DNA of 64,000 nt. It comes from Polyporus tsugae. Its lineage: Eukaryota > Basidiomycota > Agaricomycetes > Polyporales > Polyporaceae. The notes under the pieces were generated by a model. It did not search any database, had not been told where the DNA came from, and worked only from the letters and a program-made list of their open reading frames with translations. Below, one piece after another: positions 35,927 through 49,500 of the stretch; the stretch's first letter is position 1; each line of letters starts with the position of its first letter. The position numbers were made by a program, and so were the translations under genes. Location: the NCBI GenBank assembly GCA_024305745.1, contig JAHRBS010000003.1:2976001-3040000 (forward strand), in the 5' to 3' direction.

Positions 35927-37744
35927 TCAGCACGGCACCGCGTCGACATGCACGCCGCCCATGCCCGCCGGGGGACCTAGAGAAACAGAAACAGTGCCGA
36001 CGCCGACGCCGAATCCAGGCCCGACGTCCTCCTCGAACTCGCAGTCAAACGCGCTCTCCTCAGCGAAGAACGAGAACCGAGGCGAGGACACCTGGACGAC
36101 CGCCGACGGCGGGGCGACCGAGAACTGCACGCCCGCGCTCTCGAGCGCCGCGCTCAGCTCGTCCGCGAGCGTGCGCGGAGCTCGACTCGGAGGACGGGCG
36201 TCGCGCGTGTCGGGGGTGAGCCGGGCGGCGTACGTGCGGGGCGGATGCGACGAGGACGAGGGGAGTCTGACTACCGGGCCGGCGTCGGCGTTCGACCGAG
36301 ACCCGTCGCGCTCTAGTGGGGGAGCCGGTGTATGGACCTCGGGAGGTGGTGGTGGCCGGCTTGGTTCTCCTGGTTCCGCGCATACACGGAGGGCGTCATC
36401 GCGAACGTTGGAGTCTCCTGCCTGGCGGTCTGAATACGCATCTGCGAGGTGTACGAGGAACGTCGCACGGTTCGGCTCGTCGTCTGGGAGGGGCGTGCCC
36501 GGGCGCGGAGGTAACTGGACAAGGGGAGATGACTGCGCCAAGTCAGATTCGGCCGAAGAGAGCAGAGGCGATGTCGAGGAAGTCGTGGACGATGGAGATA
36601 GGGACTGCGGGAACAGACGCTGCTTCAGCAGTTCCCAACGATCGAGCCACCGCAGCCCGCCGCAGTGACCAGACGCTCGAGGAGCAAGCGACATGGTGCT
36701 AGAGGTGGCCATCGTAGACAGTTCGACGACTCCGCGCCCGTCTTCGCTATAGACTGACCCAGGAGACCATGGTGTGTCAAGCGGAACAGACGGACTGGGA
36801 GGGACAGGTGCAGAGAGTCCAAGCGTGTCCTGACGGGCACCAAGGTTCTGCGCCTGGGCGGCCTGCTGTTCGACGTAGAGAAGCTTGGTGATAACGTACG
36901 GAGGGAAGTTCATGAACATCCTATCAAGATGTTCACAAGAGGGGTCTCGCAAGTCCTCGATGTCGCCAAAGCGCGGAAAAAGAGGTGCCCAAGGAGGGTA
37001 CACCTGCAGGCGGGATGCTCGGGGAAGGGAGAGCGGGTCCATGGTGGTGCGCTCCGTGTTGAACGAGATACCGTTTGGGCCACTCCATGGAGTCAGACGC
37101 GACGGAAGGAGGGCGGGAGATGGTGGATAGTACATTGTGGCGTCAAGGTTCTCTTGAGAACTAGAGGCGGAGGTGAGGTAGTTCTGGAGATGACGGCAGT
37201 GTTCGTCGTAATCCCACCAAGTACGATGCCGCCTGTACCAGAACCGCTTCATTTCAAACAAAGAGTTTCCTGACCAGCCGTGGTACGAGTCGCATGCTTG
37301 CGGGGGAGGGTGAGGGGGCATGTTGGGGTTGGGTGTCGGGGGCCAGGGATGGACGTGGGGTCGGCTTAACTGGGGAGGCGGAGCGAATCCGTCATGGAAG
37401 CGTTCCCAGTCGTCCGCTTCGAGCGGGGCGGCGAGAGAAGAGGTTGAGGAATCACTAGAGGATGAGATTGGGGAAGGAGGAGAGGGTGGGCACATGGGGG
37501 AGAGGTCGACCTTGATGTGGTAGTCCCCGCGGTCACAGAGGCCACCGCCGATGTTGGTGGCGGCCTCGTCCGCAAGTGCAGCTGAGTCAATATCGGGGGA
37601 TGAGGTGCAAATGGTTTGAATTGGGGCGAGGTCTGGGAAGAGGTTGTGGCTCGCGTGAGTGCGTTTGAGTGGTGGCCGCCGGTGGCCGGCGCGCGAAGGA
37701 GCGCGACTGGGGATGTCGTGGGGATGGTTGGAGGTGGTATTCAT
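35927..37744 (-). CDS. uncharacterised Pro/Ser-rich protein, 605 aa
   Basis: A single uninterrupted frame of 605 codons with ATG at 37744 and stop at 35927. Low-complexity Pro/Ser/Arg-rich ends surround a more ordered middle with aromatic residues (GNSLFEMKRFWYRRHRTWWD, then YDEHCRHLQNYL; PPWAPLFPRFGDIEDL; FMNFPPYVITKLLYVEQQ; GLRWLDRWELLKQRLFP). No catalytic motif, signal peptide or membrane helix seen. Codon use is strongly C/G-ending like the neighbouring conserved genes, which argues for a real gene. Its antisense frames are shadows. Confidence 0.7.
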   Translation of the reverse strand: MNTTSNHPHDIPSRAPSRAGHRRPPLKRTHASHNLFPDLAPIQTICTSSPDIDSAALADEAATNIGGGLCDRGDYHIKVDLSPMCPPSPPSPISSSSDSSTSSLAAPLEADDWERFHDGFAPPPQLSRPHVHPWPPTPNPNMPPHPPPQACDSYHGWSGNSLFEMKRFWYRRHRTWWDYDEHCRHLQNYLTSASSSQENLDATMYYPPSPALLPSRLTPWSGPNGISFNTERTTMDPLSLPRASRLQVYPPWAPLFPRFGDIEDLRDPSCEHLDRMFMNFPPYVITKLLYVEQQAAQAQNLGARQDTLGLSAPVPPSPSVPLDTPWSPGSVYSEDGRGVVELSTMATSSTMSLAPRASGHCGGLRWLDRWELLKQRLFPQSLSPSSTTSSTSPLLSSAESDLAQSSPLVQLPPRPGTPLPDDEPNRATFLVHLADAYSDRQAGDSNVRDDALRVCAEPGEPSRPPPPPEVHTPAPPLERDGSRSNADAGPVVRLPSSSSHPPRTYAARLTPDTRDARPPSRAPRTLADELSAALESAGVQFSVAPPSAVVQVSSPRFSFFAEESAFDCEFEEDVGPGFGVGVGTVSVSLGPPAGMGGVHVDAVPC

Positions 37745-37894
37745 CGTTCTAAGTTGTGGTCAATACTTCTAGCACGTTGGGGTCAGAAAATACGGGAGAG
37801 GGGGGGGAGAAAAGGAGGCATACGGGTGTGGTCTCTGGCGGGTGGTTAGAGCGATGCCGGGGGTGCGTGTCAAATGCTGGAGGCGCAAAGACGA

Positions 37895-38239
37895 CTAAAC
37901 AGGGGAAGACGTGGGGCTATACAACGAGGGGGTCAAATAAGGCGGCGGGGGAAGAGGTTTCCGGGACCGAGGGTGGAGGTTGGTGGAGGAGGTTGAGCTG
38001 CAGCTCGATCCGCATTCCGAGGACAGCGCGTCAGTCACGGGTGCGCGCCTTTCCCACGCCGCGCGCACCCCTTCCTTCGCGCTCTCGAGTTCGACGCGAT
38101 GTTCAGTGGCACTTGAGGCCATGTCGCGCAGACGATTACGGACAAGAGAAGTAATCGAGGCAGACATATCACCGCGAGTAGGTAGTTGCAGCAAGAAAGC
38201 ACAAGCGCGGGGGGCGCGCGGAACGTTGAGCAGTCGCAC
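37895..38239 (-). CDS. small hypothetical protein, 114 aa
   Basis: An open frame upstream of, and on the same strand as, the 605-aa gene (150 bp gap). Either ATG 38239 or the internal ATG before SASITSLVRNRLRDMASS could start it. It has an amphipathic helical core (HRVELESAKEGVRAAWERR) and a Ser/Pro-rich tail. No homologue recognised; it could be a chance frame. Confidence 0.3.
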   Translation of the reverse strand: MRLLNVPRAPRACAFLLQLPTRGDMSASITSLVRNRLRDMASSATEHRVELESAKEGVRAAWERRAPVTDALSSECGSSCSSTSSTNLHPRSRKPLPPPPYLTPSLYSPTSSPV

Positions 38240-39259
38240 GAAAGTGTCTCATCACATTTGCAGCGCATGGCCATGGGTTGGAGAATGGATGGATGATTCG
38301 CGTGGGGGACATGCTCAGGACACGGAGCAGTTGCGTCTAGACGAGACGAAGGGCAGCAATCCACGAGGACGAGAATCACACAGGACGGGATACAGGGCGC
38401 GGACTCCACCGACTTGACAGAGAAACGGTGATAGGGCGAGGTGAGAAAGCGGGCGGATTCAATTGAGGAAGATGTAGACTAAAGGTTACTGGCGGGCGAG
38501 TATGGGATAGATAGACTTGGGCCGTCACGTAACCCGGGGATTGCAATTGTATGCGGCCGAGTAAGAAGAAGCCCACGGGATGAGGTCGACAGTCTCTATC
38601 TCAAGAGATCTGCGGTAAGTAGACCCGGGTGAGAATCCGTGTGTTCAACAAGATTCGCAGCGGCGAGCTTATTGAGAGTCTGAATGAGAGTGGACAGAAT
38701 CATCGTAGGTTATTAGTCGTCGGCAAAGCAAACGAACGCGGTGGGACGGCGTAAGTACCTACCAACGTTTGAACGCCTCCCAGCGGCACCAACGACGTAA
38801 GCGTGTACGTGTACTCAACGTGTTGCGCATGGGCGGAAGGTGGAGGAGGCTTCTCGAGCATGTGGAGGTGAGACGGGAAGACGGCTGCTCGCCCTGCTCT
38901 AGTCCGTTCCCGTGGTATGACCACCTCGCCCAGACGAGACAGCTCACGCCAGGATTCGAGCGTGTTTGGGGTCGATCGCGGCGAGTGTGAACGACGGTGG
39001 GGATGGAAGCAGCGTGTGCCGCCTGTTTGCAATACTAATTGCATGCGCATACAGTCATGGTGCGAGCGACAAGCGCACAACCGTTCGTTGACGGCCGCCC
39101 GTGCCTCTCCTCCTTCCGACCATCTCAAAAGCCCATCCACACCCGCCAGTCCTTGTAAGTCGCCCTCGACGTCCCCTTCCTCGCTCTCCTTCTCCGCCTT
39201 CACTATCCACATCTGTGCACGACCACCAGCCCCTTTCCCCCTCATACCCACACCACACC

Positions 39260-39719
39260 ATGGCCGACAAGGTCGATGCCCCCACCGGCTCTGATGCCGG
39301 CTCGATCGCAAAGGCAGACGGCTCAGGCCCCAAGGCCATCATCAAGAACGTCGACATGGGCGAGGAGATGCAGCAGGAAGCCGTCGACGTCGCCTCCGCC
39401 GCCCTCGAGAAGTACAACATCGAGAAGGACATCGCTGCCCAGATCAAGAAGGAGTTCGACAAACGCCACGGGCCCACCTGGCACGTCGTCGTCGGAAAGA
39501 ACTTTGGGTCCTACGTCACACACGGTGCGTCCCGCAGTTCCATCTCGGTCCTCGTCCTCGCATTTCCCCGCTTGGCGTCGCCTGGTGTGGTGATCGCTCG
39601 AATCGCTCTGTCTATGCCGTCTTGTGGGTGGATCGAGCTGATGCAATGTGTAATCAGAAACCAAACATTTCATCTACTTCTACATCGGCTCGCTCGCCAT
39701 CCTCATCTGGAAGTCATGA
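39260..39719 (+). CDS. cytoplasmic dynein light chain (LC8/DYNLL type)
   Basis: Predicted 108 aa from two exons, 39260-39524 and 39658-39719 (TGA), phase 1 join. From about residue 27 it is nearly textbook LC8: [75 protein letters not shown]. It acts as a dimeric hub of dynein and of many other partners carrying TQT-like linear motifs; cytosolic and microtubule-associated. The N-terminal ~26 Asp/Ser/Gly-rich residues are a fungal extension. The ATG is preceded by a C-rich leader. Confidence 0.97.
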
Positions 39720-42591
39720 GCGACCGCGACCCGGCGTGCTAGTGCGCCCGCACGCGAGCGTCGGAACGGTTCGGAGCAGGGATTGACGGTGGGCGGTCGT
39801 GCGTGCAGAAGAAGGAAACACATATCCAGCAGCAAGAACGGGAAGGTGGAGGGAGAGAGGGAGGAGGGTTCAGGGAGGAGCTTGGACCGTCTGTCCAAGG
39901 CACGCGCTCGACCTCGACTTTGTCTGTCGTGCTCGACGCTCCGAAACCATACCAGCAGAAGCAGCAGAGATCTTGGGCAGTCGTATGTTGTACACATCTT
40001 GCTTTCTTGCAATCGTCATTCGCTCTTGCTCTTCGTCTCTCGTCTGTGACGCATACGCTCATCCTGTGCGTGAGTTGCTGAGTCCGCGATGGAGCGGTTG
40101 CGATTGCCCATGCGAGGTGCAAAGGTGCGCCTTTTCGCTCCTTCCGCGTGCTTCTCGAAACTGACGATTGTATGTGACATTGCGTTCAGGTGTGATCGTG
40201 ACGATTCCCGCTTCAAGTGTGCATATGCTCGGGTGAGCTCATTTGGTACCCAATCCGGACGTCGATTCGACAACTTCTCTCCCGTCATTCCGGGACTTGG
40301 GCACCCCCTCATTTAGATCGCCCATTATGCTGTGCAAGCGAAGTAGCCCACCGAAGAAATCACTCTTGGCGGCAGCTTTGCGCCAGTGGCCAGTGGCCGG
40401 TGCCAGCGATCGTGTTTGACTCAGAGGGCCCAGACAAATAACCCGATTCGCGCGCGTCCAGACTGAATACCGTTCCGATTCCCATGTAGCGTCGATGCGA
40501 TGGCGAGCACGCTCAGTGTCCCGAACGACGATGTGGCCTGTCCCCATGCGCATGTTACAGTAATGTCGGGGCATGCTAAGATTGCTGCAAACGTGTGCCG
40601 TGGTGTCCACATCTAGCCCTGAATCACGACGACAAGAACTCCAGCCGCTTGAGATCCGGATCCTTTCGACCGTCGTAGATAGTACACTGTCAAAATAACA
40701 TTGCGTCATTCCAGGCATGAGAACATTTCATCCCAGCAACATATCGACACGGAGAAGAATTGGGGAACGTTTGTCCGGCGGCCGATTGACTAGAGCTCGT
40801 TGGGCACGACAGCGTCAGGAGACACAACTGATCGTCTGAGCATTGGTTCTGTGAGAACTAGAACCAGACTCGTGTGGATCCAGAATGTCATCGCGTTCGT
40901 CTCGAACACTGTTGGAGCAGTCGACTGTCCGTGGGGCGGAACGGCGGAGCACGAGAGAAGGAACCGCGGCGGCGACAGGCAGGTGGCCGCAAGGCGAGGC
41001 GGTGAGAGGCGGTGATGTCCCATGGGGACCTGTTCAGTCCCTCCAGCATCGTGACGATCGTGGGATAAATGGCGTGGAACGGCGAGACCATGATGGAGGA
41101 TTCGTTGTCAGTTGCGCTCGCGACCCGAGCAGAGAGAACGGCCTACGACAATGACGACAAGTCTTGGAGTCGGTGAGGAGCGCGAGCACCTGCGAACGAG
41201 CCAAAAACCTCCCGAGGCCGTTGCCACGGACAAAAGTGTGATGTTTCCTGGGGTCGATATATTAGTAAGCCTGAGTATAACAGAATAGGTTGAAGTGGAA
41301 CCATGCTTTGTAGCCTATACAAGCCTATACAAGGCACGTCGACATTACGTTTGTGGCCTGAGGACAGATGCTGCGACACCGAAAGGATCGCCTTCGAAGT
41401 ATACACCCCTGATGTTTCCGGCCGACGGGCCTATGGTAGGACAGATCCAGCCGTTTACTTGGGTAGGATTCTACGGTGTGTATATCATCTCGTCATGCCG
41501 AACGAAATAGGCCTTGGGGAGAATGAAGGGCGAACACTACGCCGTGGCTGTCGTGGGATGAGGTGGTATCGTCAACCTGATTCCGTGTATCAAGTAAAGC
41601 GATCAGAGTACTTGCCCGTTGTTCCTACGAGGACGACAGTCACACGAACATGAGAGAGATGAATCAACTCCCGGGCCAGAGAACGCATGCTGCAGGATGT
41701 ACGAATCAACGAGACTTTGTTCTGGCAGAAAACGATCAGTAACCGGACAGTCCTCACCAATGAAGCCTGGTCATTTCTACCATCGAAGTACCGGACATTG
41801 ACTTCGCATGCGGTGGTGTTCATGGGCCAAAGGTTGAAAAGGACGATAGTACGCCTCAGTAGTACGGCGTTTCCAGCGGCACGGGTTGCTATATGCCATC
41901 TTCCCCGAATGGCAGTTCCTGACACTTGTCGCGGTGGCAAGCGGGTTCTCGAGAGACTGAGATGCCACAGGTTAAATAGCAAGGGAAAAAGCACTTACTT
42001 ACATGTGCATGAGTAGATAGCCCAACCTTGACAGACACTCAAAGTCCGACTGTATGCGCGCAAGTTGGGAGAATCTGTGGTTACGTCGTTGGACTAATGC
42101 GTGGGATGTCTTGCGAATTTGTATGCCCAGTGCGTGGACGGACGTTGAAGAGAACTGAAGTACTATCAAGTTTGCTAGCACTCCGAACAAGCTGAAAGGT
42201 GGTTAGCGGACCGCACTGCGACCTGTCAAGCTAAAAACGCACATTTTGACGCTGCTGCCCAATCCGGATAATTCCCGATGGCGAGTAATGCGTAATGGGC
42301 GAGCGAGGGAATAAAGATAAGAGTGGTGCGAAGCTGGTCGAGGCGGGCGGAGACAGGTGCTGTAGGTACAGTACTGTAACTCTAAGGTAGGAGGAGTGCC
42401 CGATGAGGATCTGATAGGATTACATAATGGCGCATCTGAGGACGGTGAGCTGAGGACATCGGCAGACACACTCCCTCCCTCGACGCTCACCGTCGTCTGC
42501 AGTGCGCGACTCGTTCTCCCCGGCCTCGGACCTTTCTATTCCAAACGCCGTCCTCGTCCTTTCCTTCAACCACAACCGCTTTCCTAACCCG
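39720..42591. other. 2.9-kb stretch without recognised genes
   Basis: Only motif-free short frames on both strands (for example 41303-41653 + and 41590-41994 -). It contains the BUD6 promoter at its right end. No repeat array seen. Confidence 0.45.
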
Positions 42592-45500
42592 ATGGCCTCA
42601 AGAACCGCGTCACATCCATCCCGGCGCACGAACCACTCCATCTCCTCCAATGCATCCGCCTCCTCCTCTCGCAGCGAACGCGGAGCATCCCGTCAGCCCA
42701 GTGTGAGTGCCTTGCCACGTCTCTTCCACGAGGCTTCCCTTCAATTCTTGCATTTTGGCCCCTGTTTACAATCTACGAACCTACCTCTCACCACAATCCC
42801 AACCCCCTCATTCGCTTCCTTCGCTACGCTTCCCAGTCTTGACGGTACTTTATCCATCGCTCCCCCAATCCCACCTGCAGACGCGCTCCGGGCTTTGACG
42901 TACTCGGAAGATGCCAACATCCACCTCATGTTCATCATAACCGTTTCTTGCTTTAGCATTTCGTTCTCCGCCTATCCCAACCTCTCTCGCTGCACCTTCT
43001 AACTCCTTTTCCAGCCCGCAGTCGAGTCTGCCGTCACAAGATTATTGGTCTCCATCAAGGCCCTCCTCGAATCCCTCACCCAATGGAGCAAGGCTACCGC
43101 CGACGAGGCCCAAGTTAGCGATGTTTACGTCCGTCTCGGAAACGACTTTAATGCTGCCGTCGCCGCCTTCGGAGCTTTCGGAATCGACATGAGGTACGTC
43201 CTCGCACCCACCGTCCCGTCCACACGTGCGATATATAAGCCCCATCCCTCAGTGAGCTCGCCTCCGTCCCTGAAGACCTCCGCTCTGTCCTCGAGGCTTG
43301 TCTCTCAGAGGACGCCACGCCCGAGAACCTCGAGATCTACCTCCCCGAAGTGCGCAAGATTATTACCAGTCTCCTCCAAGGCTTGCGTGGCAAGCAGTCC
43401 ATATATCGTCGTATCGTCTCTGATCAAAAGCGTTCTGACGGCACTGACCGAGACTCTCGTTCCTCCCGTTCTGAACGCCCGCGGGACGACGCCCTGCGCC
43501 CGTCTTCCCGCGGGCCCGACGCTGTTTCTTCACGCAGCAAGACTCCAACCGGCTCCTCCAGACGCAAGCCATCCAACTCTGAAAACGTCATTTCTCTGTC
43601 CGTATCGAATGGATCGGATGCATTTGTCGGTGGCTTCGCACCACCCAGCACATCTCCCGATGCCGACACACGACCATCGCGCTCCTCTACGCCCATCCAT
43701 GCGCGTCCTTCACTACTACAGTCGAATAGCTTCCCAGCTCCGCGTGCGTACTCCGCTGACCTTAACTTCCCTCGCGATCCACGAACAAACGGCTACGGCA
43801 CACCCCCACCGCCAGAGCAACCCCTTCCTCCCCCTCCCCCTCCCTCTCAACCTCCTGTACCCAGTCATGTCAAACGTTTTTCCTTGGTCGATGGACCCGT
43901 CCCTCCACCTCCGGCCGTGGTCGTCACCGACGGCACCTCACCTACGGTCCCCTCCGAAGGCCCCACACCGCCCACGAGTCCGCCATCGGAGAACGTGGCG
44001 CTCGACCAGAGCGCACCAGCAGTCCAGAACTCCCTCGCCGCGCTCAAGAAGGCCGAGGCGCTCGAGCGGCGGGCGTCGAAGCGCTTCTCGACGTACAACA
44101 TCTCGAAGATGACCGGCGGCTCAACGCGCAGCGGCGGGGGCGCGGGCAACCGCCGGTCGCTCCTCGCCGCGAACGGGATGCTCACGCCTGCCGAGCTCGC
44201 TGCGCTTGCCGAGGAGGGCGAAGTGGCGAGCCCACGGAAGAAGAGCAGCAAGTCACAGCGGCCACGGCCGTCGCCGATCGCGGAGGGCGAGGAGCCCCCA
44301 CCTGTTCCGCCCCTTCCGCCCGCGCCTCCGCAGGAGACGAAGAGCCAGAGCCCATCGTTGCAGCCGCAGCCGCAGCCGCCTGTGGAGGTGGCAGCGACGG
44401 AGACAGCGATCCGCGTGTCTGCCGTGTCTGCGGTCGAGTCGGAGGGGTCAAGCACGGCCCCGCCGACGGGGCCGTTCCCGGTATTCTTGCAGGTCGGGCG
44501 AGAGGTGAAGAAGGTGACGATCGAGGCGGGGATGTCGCTGTCGACGCTGAGGGTGCTGTTTGTGGACAAGTTTGCGTACAGTCCTGGGCAGGACAACTTC
44601 CCGGCGATTTACATCCGGGATCCGTCGAGCGGGGTGCAGTACGAGCTTGAGGATGTGGACGAGGTCAAGGAGAAGGTGCTTCTGTCGCTCAACATTGAAC
44701 GTCAGTGCTTTCACGGGGAATTGCGTGCTCGTGTCGCTGACGTCGATTTGTAGCGCTGGACCAGATCAAACAACACATCGACTCTCAGATTTCGTCGCTG
44801 CAGCAGGACATCAAGGACCTGCGGACAGCGGTTGTGAGCAATCGCCGGACGTCCACCATCATCGCGCAGCCTCTGGCGGAGAGCACGCCTGTCGCGCCGC
44901 GTCCGTCGGAACAAAGGTTCCGCGACGTCGCGCGGCGGATATCGCGCTTCCTTCCCGACCACAACACAGCGACGCCCATTCCTTCCCCGATCCCGACGCC
45001 AATACCAGAGCCGTTACAACCGCAGATGACCGGGGCGACGATCCAGCCACAGATGACGGGCATGTCGATCGCGTCGGAATACACGGCGCGCGTCGTTACG
45101 GATTTGAAGACGCAATTTGACGAGGTCCAGAATCTCCGGCGCGACCTGGGCATCATGCGGCAGCTGTACACGGAGTTCATGAAGCAGACGAAGGAGTCGC
45201 TCGGCACGCTCCGACAGCAGACGCAGACGGTGAAGCAGCTGTCGACGCAGAAGGTCGGTGGTGCACGAGCGTACATCGACACAGGCAAGGCGAAGCTAGA
45301 CACGCGTTCGTCGAACGTACTCACGCGGATGGAGGAGCTGCAGGACACGGTTGAGGGCATCAAGGAGGATGTGCTGAAGCGGAACGTGTCGCCGAAGGCG
45401 TTCCTGCTGAAGCAGATCAAGGGGGACATCGACGGGGCGGCGGCGGAGCTGCAGAGCCTGCGGGACCACATCCAGACGGTGAAGCCGATGTGGAAGAAGA

Positions 45501-46087
45501 CGTGGGAGGAGGAGCTGCAGAACATCGTCGAGGAGCAGCAGTTCCTGCAGCACCAGGAGGAGTTCCTCGAGGACCTGTTCGAGGACCACAAGGCCGTCAT
45601 CGAGGTCTTCGGGCACGTCGAGAAGGTCATCTCGCTGCGCAGCTCCTCCGCGTCGACCAAGCGTCGGGGCCCGTCATTCAGGCCGCCGCCGCCGGATGAG
45701 TCGAACGGGGGCCTGAACTCGGTGCTGATGGAGATCCGGACCGCGGCGGTGGACCCGCAGAAGCGGCTGAAGGCGATCGCGGCGAACGAGAAGAACAGGG
45801 AGCGGGAGCTGGCGAGCCGGTCGGACGAGTTCCAGACGGAGCTCTCTGGGTTCGTGGGGGGCAAGAAGCTGCGGATGACGGGCGGGGCGGAGGAGGCGGA
45901 GAGAGTACGGCAGAGGAAGAACGAGCTCACGCTCAAGGCGATGTTTAATGGGAGCGCGAGCACGGGGAGCCTGACGGCGTCGCCGGTCGTCGGGGCGGGG
46001 GGATCGCTGTCGTCGCCGGTTGTGGACGTCAGCGCGAGCGTGAGCATGAACGGGGACGCGTCGACGGTGGAGGCGCCGTCGTTATGA
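42592..46087 (+). CDS. BUD6: BUD6/AIP3 actin-interacting polarity protein
   Basis: Predicted 1023 aa from 4 exons: 42592-42702, 43015-43193, 43253-44700, 44754-46087 (TGA), all in phase. The N-terminal AIP3 helical region includes LLVSIKALLESLTQWSKATA and YVRLGNDFNAAVAAFGAFGI. A long Ser/Pro-rich linker follows. The conserved block GPFPVFLQVGREVKKVTIEA, then LRVLFVDKFAYSPGQDNFPA and YELEDVDEV, resembles the AIP3 core. The C-terminal coiled coil is evident (LKTQFDEVQNLRRDLGIMRQ, SPKAFLLKQIKGDIDGAAAE, EELQNIVEEQQFLQHQEEFL). In yeasts Bud6 binds G-actin and stimulates formin nucleation at growth tips; the same role in hyphal tips is inferred. The next gene is AXL2-like, in the same direction, 476 bp on. 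Confidence 0.93.
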
Positions 46088-46563
46088 TTTTTGTATGTCT
46101 AAACTAACGATACCCGTTCATGCTTTGGCGTCGGACCAGCGGATTCGGACGTTCGGGGAGGAGGAGGACGCATACGATCCTGTTACATATGCATTAATCT
46201 TTTCGCTTGCACTGACAGTCGTTTGTCTTGTTTTCTTCGTACGTGTAGCCTAGTGTGAAACGGTGTTAATTGTAATCGCTGCGAGTCTCTGGACGGTGCC
46301 AGTGAGCCATGAATGTCGCATTGGGCGGTGGGTGTAAGCGCTCGATTGGCGCGGGGGGGAGTTGAATGGGTCACGGTGTTTGGCGGGCAGGGCTCTGGTC
46401 TGGCTTTTCTCTCTCCGTCGTCGCCGTCAACGTCGCCAAGTGCAGGACCCGCAAGTCACTGGTGCAGCCCTCGCCGCCTCTCCACCGCTGATCTCTCTGC
46501 CTCCTTGTAGCTGAGGTCGCTGGTCGACTGTCGTTGCCAGTATCGCTCGTTCTCCCCATCACT

Positions 46564-49500
46564 ATGCTTGTCGTTCTTTTCTCTCTCCTCCACATCGCGG
46601 TCCTCGTCGGCGCGTCTTCCTCGGTCTATGTCTCTTATGCACTCGATGACCAGCTGCCGCCTATTGCTCGCATCAACTCTCATTTTTCCTGGTCATTCTC
46701 TCCAGACACCTTCCTTTCTGACACCCCCAATGCAACCATTACCTACGCCGCTTCCTCTCTCCCCTCCTGGCTCTCCTTTTACCCCTCAAACCGCACGCTC
46801 TCTGGTACACCATCCGCCAAGGACGAAGGCTCGCCTCAAGTCACCATCACGGCCACTGACTTGATTGGTGGCCAGACCGCGTCCTGTCCTCTAACTTTGT
46901 GCGTGACGCCCTACCCTCCGCCCCAACTCTACATCCCCGCCGAGAAGCAGTTTACACCCAACAACCCGTCCCTCTCCTCCGTTTTCTTGGTCTCCAACAC
47001 TTCAGCCCTCTACAACTTCCGACCCGCGCTCCGTATCCCCCCAAAATGGTCTTTCAGCATCGGCTTCCAATCCAACACCTTTCTCGCCCCCAACGACGTC
47101 TACTACGCCGCCCGCAAGGCAGACGGGGGCCAGCTTCCGGACTGGATCGACTTCAACGAGCACGAATTGACATTCGACGGCGTCACCCCTCCGGCAGCCA
47201 ACTTGACCTTGCCGCACGTCGTCCAGGTCGCCCTCCATGCTTCTGATCAGTACGGCTACACGGCGTCGTCCATTCCTTTTGACATCGTCGTCGCTGCCCA
47301 CGACTTCGCGCTGGCCACTCCCACGAACACTCTGCCGACCATCAACGTCACGACTGATCAGTCGTTCCAGTTGACTCTCAACTCTGCGGCGGACTTCTCT
47401 GGGGTCACTCTCGACGGCCAGCCTATCGAGCCCAACAACATCACCACCCTGGAGATCGACACGTCTGGTCTGGAAAGCTGGCTGCACTACGACCAACAGA
47501 CCAAGACGCTCACTGGGAATCCTCCTGAAGAGTTCACTACCGGTGTTCTGCCTGTCGTCTTGAGGTCCAACGTCAACCAGACCCTGCACACGAAGGTCAC
47601 GCTCGCCGCTGTGCCCTCGTTCTTCTCTGCCGCCGAACTGGATCCGGTGCTCGTCACGCCAGGGAACAACCTGTCTTACAATCTGGCCTGGCACTTCTCG
47701 AACGCTAGCGGGCTGGGAAGGAACACCGACATCGAGCTGTCCGCTGCTTACAGTCCTATCGAGGCTGGCTACTTTCTGACCTTTGATTCGGGCTCTGACC
47801 AGCTAACTGGGACCGTTCCGGCGAACACGTCCTACAACCACGTCGGTATCACCTTCACCGCGTACTCGCGCATCACGCACTCGACCTCGCACGCCTCGCT
47901 GCCGCTCTCGCTCTCGTCGTCAGACTTCGACCAGCAGAAGAAGAGGAACAGCGGAGGTGTCCTGTCCAACGCGGCCCGCGCGAAACTCATCCTTGGGCTG
48001 AAAATCGCCTTCGGCGTCATCTGCGGGTTCGTCAATCTCGCTATCCTCTTTGCGATGCTTCGTCGATGCACCCGCGTCCCAGACTCGGCGATCGTGGGTG
48101 AAGAGGGTCGGAAGGCGTGGACGGCCGAGGAGCTGAAGTGGTACGGGATCGGGATCGAGGTCAACGGTGAGAAGCACGACCCTCCGTCGGTCGACAGCGG
48201 CAGGGGTTACGGGACGAGCGAGGGGGCGTTGGCTGGGTCTGGGATAGTGCCGAGCCTCTCCCGTTTCCTAACGCGGACGTTTTCCAACCACCGCGGATCC
48301 CCGCTCAGCCCTGTCGGTTTGCCGCAGAGCCCGCCTGTGATCAAGAAGGTGGAGTTCTTGGGCAAGGTGCGGCAGACGGCGCGGATCGTCAGCGATAAGT
48401 ATCGGCGGGTCTTGAGCGGCCCTCGACGGCCGATGATTGGGAAGCCGACGCTGATACTCACGGGGGAAGACGCGAATAGGATACCGCCTGTTCGAATAGG
48501 CATCGACGGATTGCCGTTCACGAATATCGAAGGTTTGCTACCTATGATCGGTCGTCCGTCCCAGAACGACCTGCGGCCGTTCGACGACGCTACCCTCATC
48601 CGCTACACCCCGAGCGGACTGACTAGCCCGACGGACTCACCCTCGTCGTCGACGGATGGCCGATCGATTCCCCGCCGGCGCGCCGACTTTGTGCCTCGGA
48701 AGACGGTCGCCGTCCCTGCACAGGTGCACTATGTGAACCAGGACCATCGTTCGGTGGACTCGTTCGCGTCGTCGCTCGCCACGAACTCGTCGACGCGCAC
48801 GCACGAGGCCGAGGCCGTCATCCAGCGCGCGACTCGGGCGCTGAGTCTTCGAAGCGGGACGAGCGGAGTGTCGAACGGGGGCGAGGACGGACATTCGCAT
48901 AGGCAGAAGGCGCGTCCGCGGCTGGTGCCGTTCACGAGCGCGGCGCGGGTGCCGGTCCCGAAGCTGCCGTCGTCGTCGTTCTTCGCGCCGGACGCAAACT
49001 CTCCGAGCCCGCGACGGGTGGCGAGCCAGATGGCAAAGGTGTTCAGGAACGCGACGGCGGGGGTGGACGCGACGGCTGCGAATGCGCCACCGACGACAGA
49101 CGAGTTGCAGGCAGTTGGACAGCCTGACGCGGAGGGTACGTCCCATGGTCCATAAGCTGCCTAGTGCGGTCGTGATTGGAGCTCAATTCATTTCCGTTCA
49201 CATTGACAGAGGAGCGCTCGGTGGTGGTGTCGTCTTCGTCCGTCGAATCGCCGCAGACCAGCAAGAAAGGCGGGGCGCGGCCACCGTCGGTCCCGCGGAT
49301 GCTGACGCGCACGGGGGAGCGGTTCAGGTTCAGGGTACCGGTCACTGCAGGGTCGGGACCGCAGAGGCGAGGGCCGGGGAAGGGGGGTCTGGAGGCGCGG
49401 CTGGTGTCGGGGAAGCCGTTGCCGAGGTTCATCAAGGTTGACGTGGACGCGGTTCCTAGCGGGGCTGGGGCGCACCAGCAGAAGCGGGTGGTGGAGCTGT

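Noticed and set aside
44785..46047. 420-codon minus-strand frame over BUD6
   Set aside because: Antisense shadow of the coiled-coil exon; Ser/Cys-rich composition is typical of reverse-read GC-rich coding DNA.
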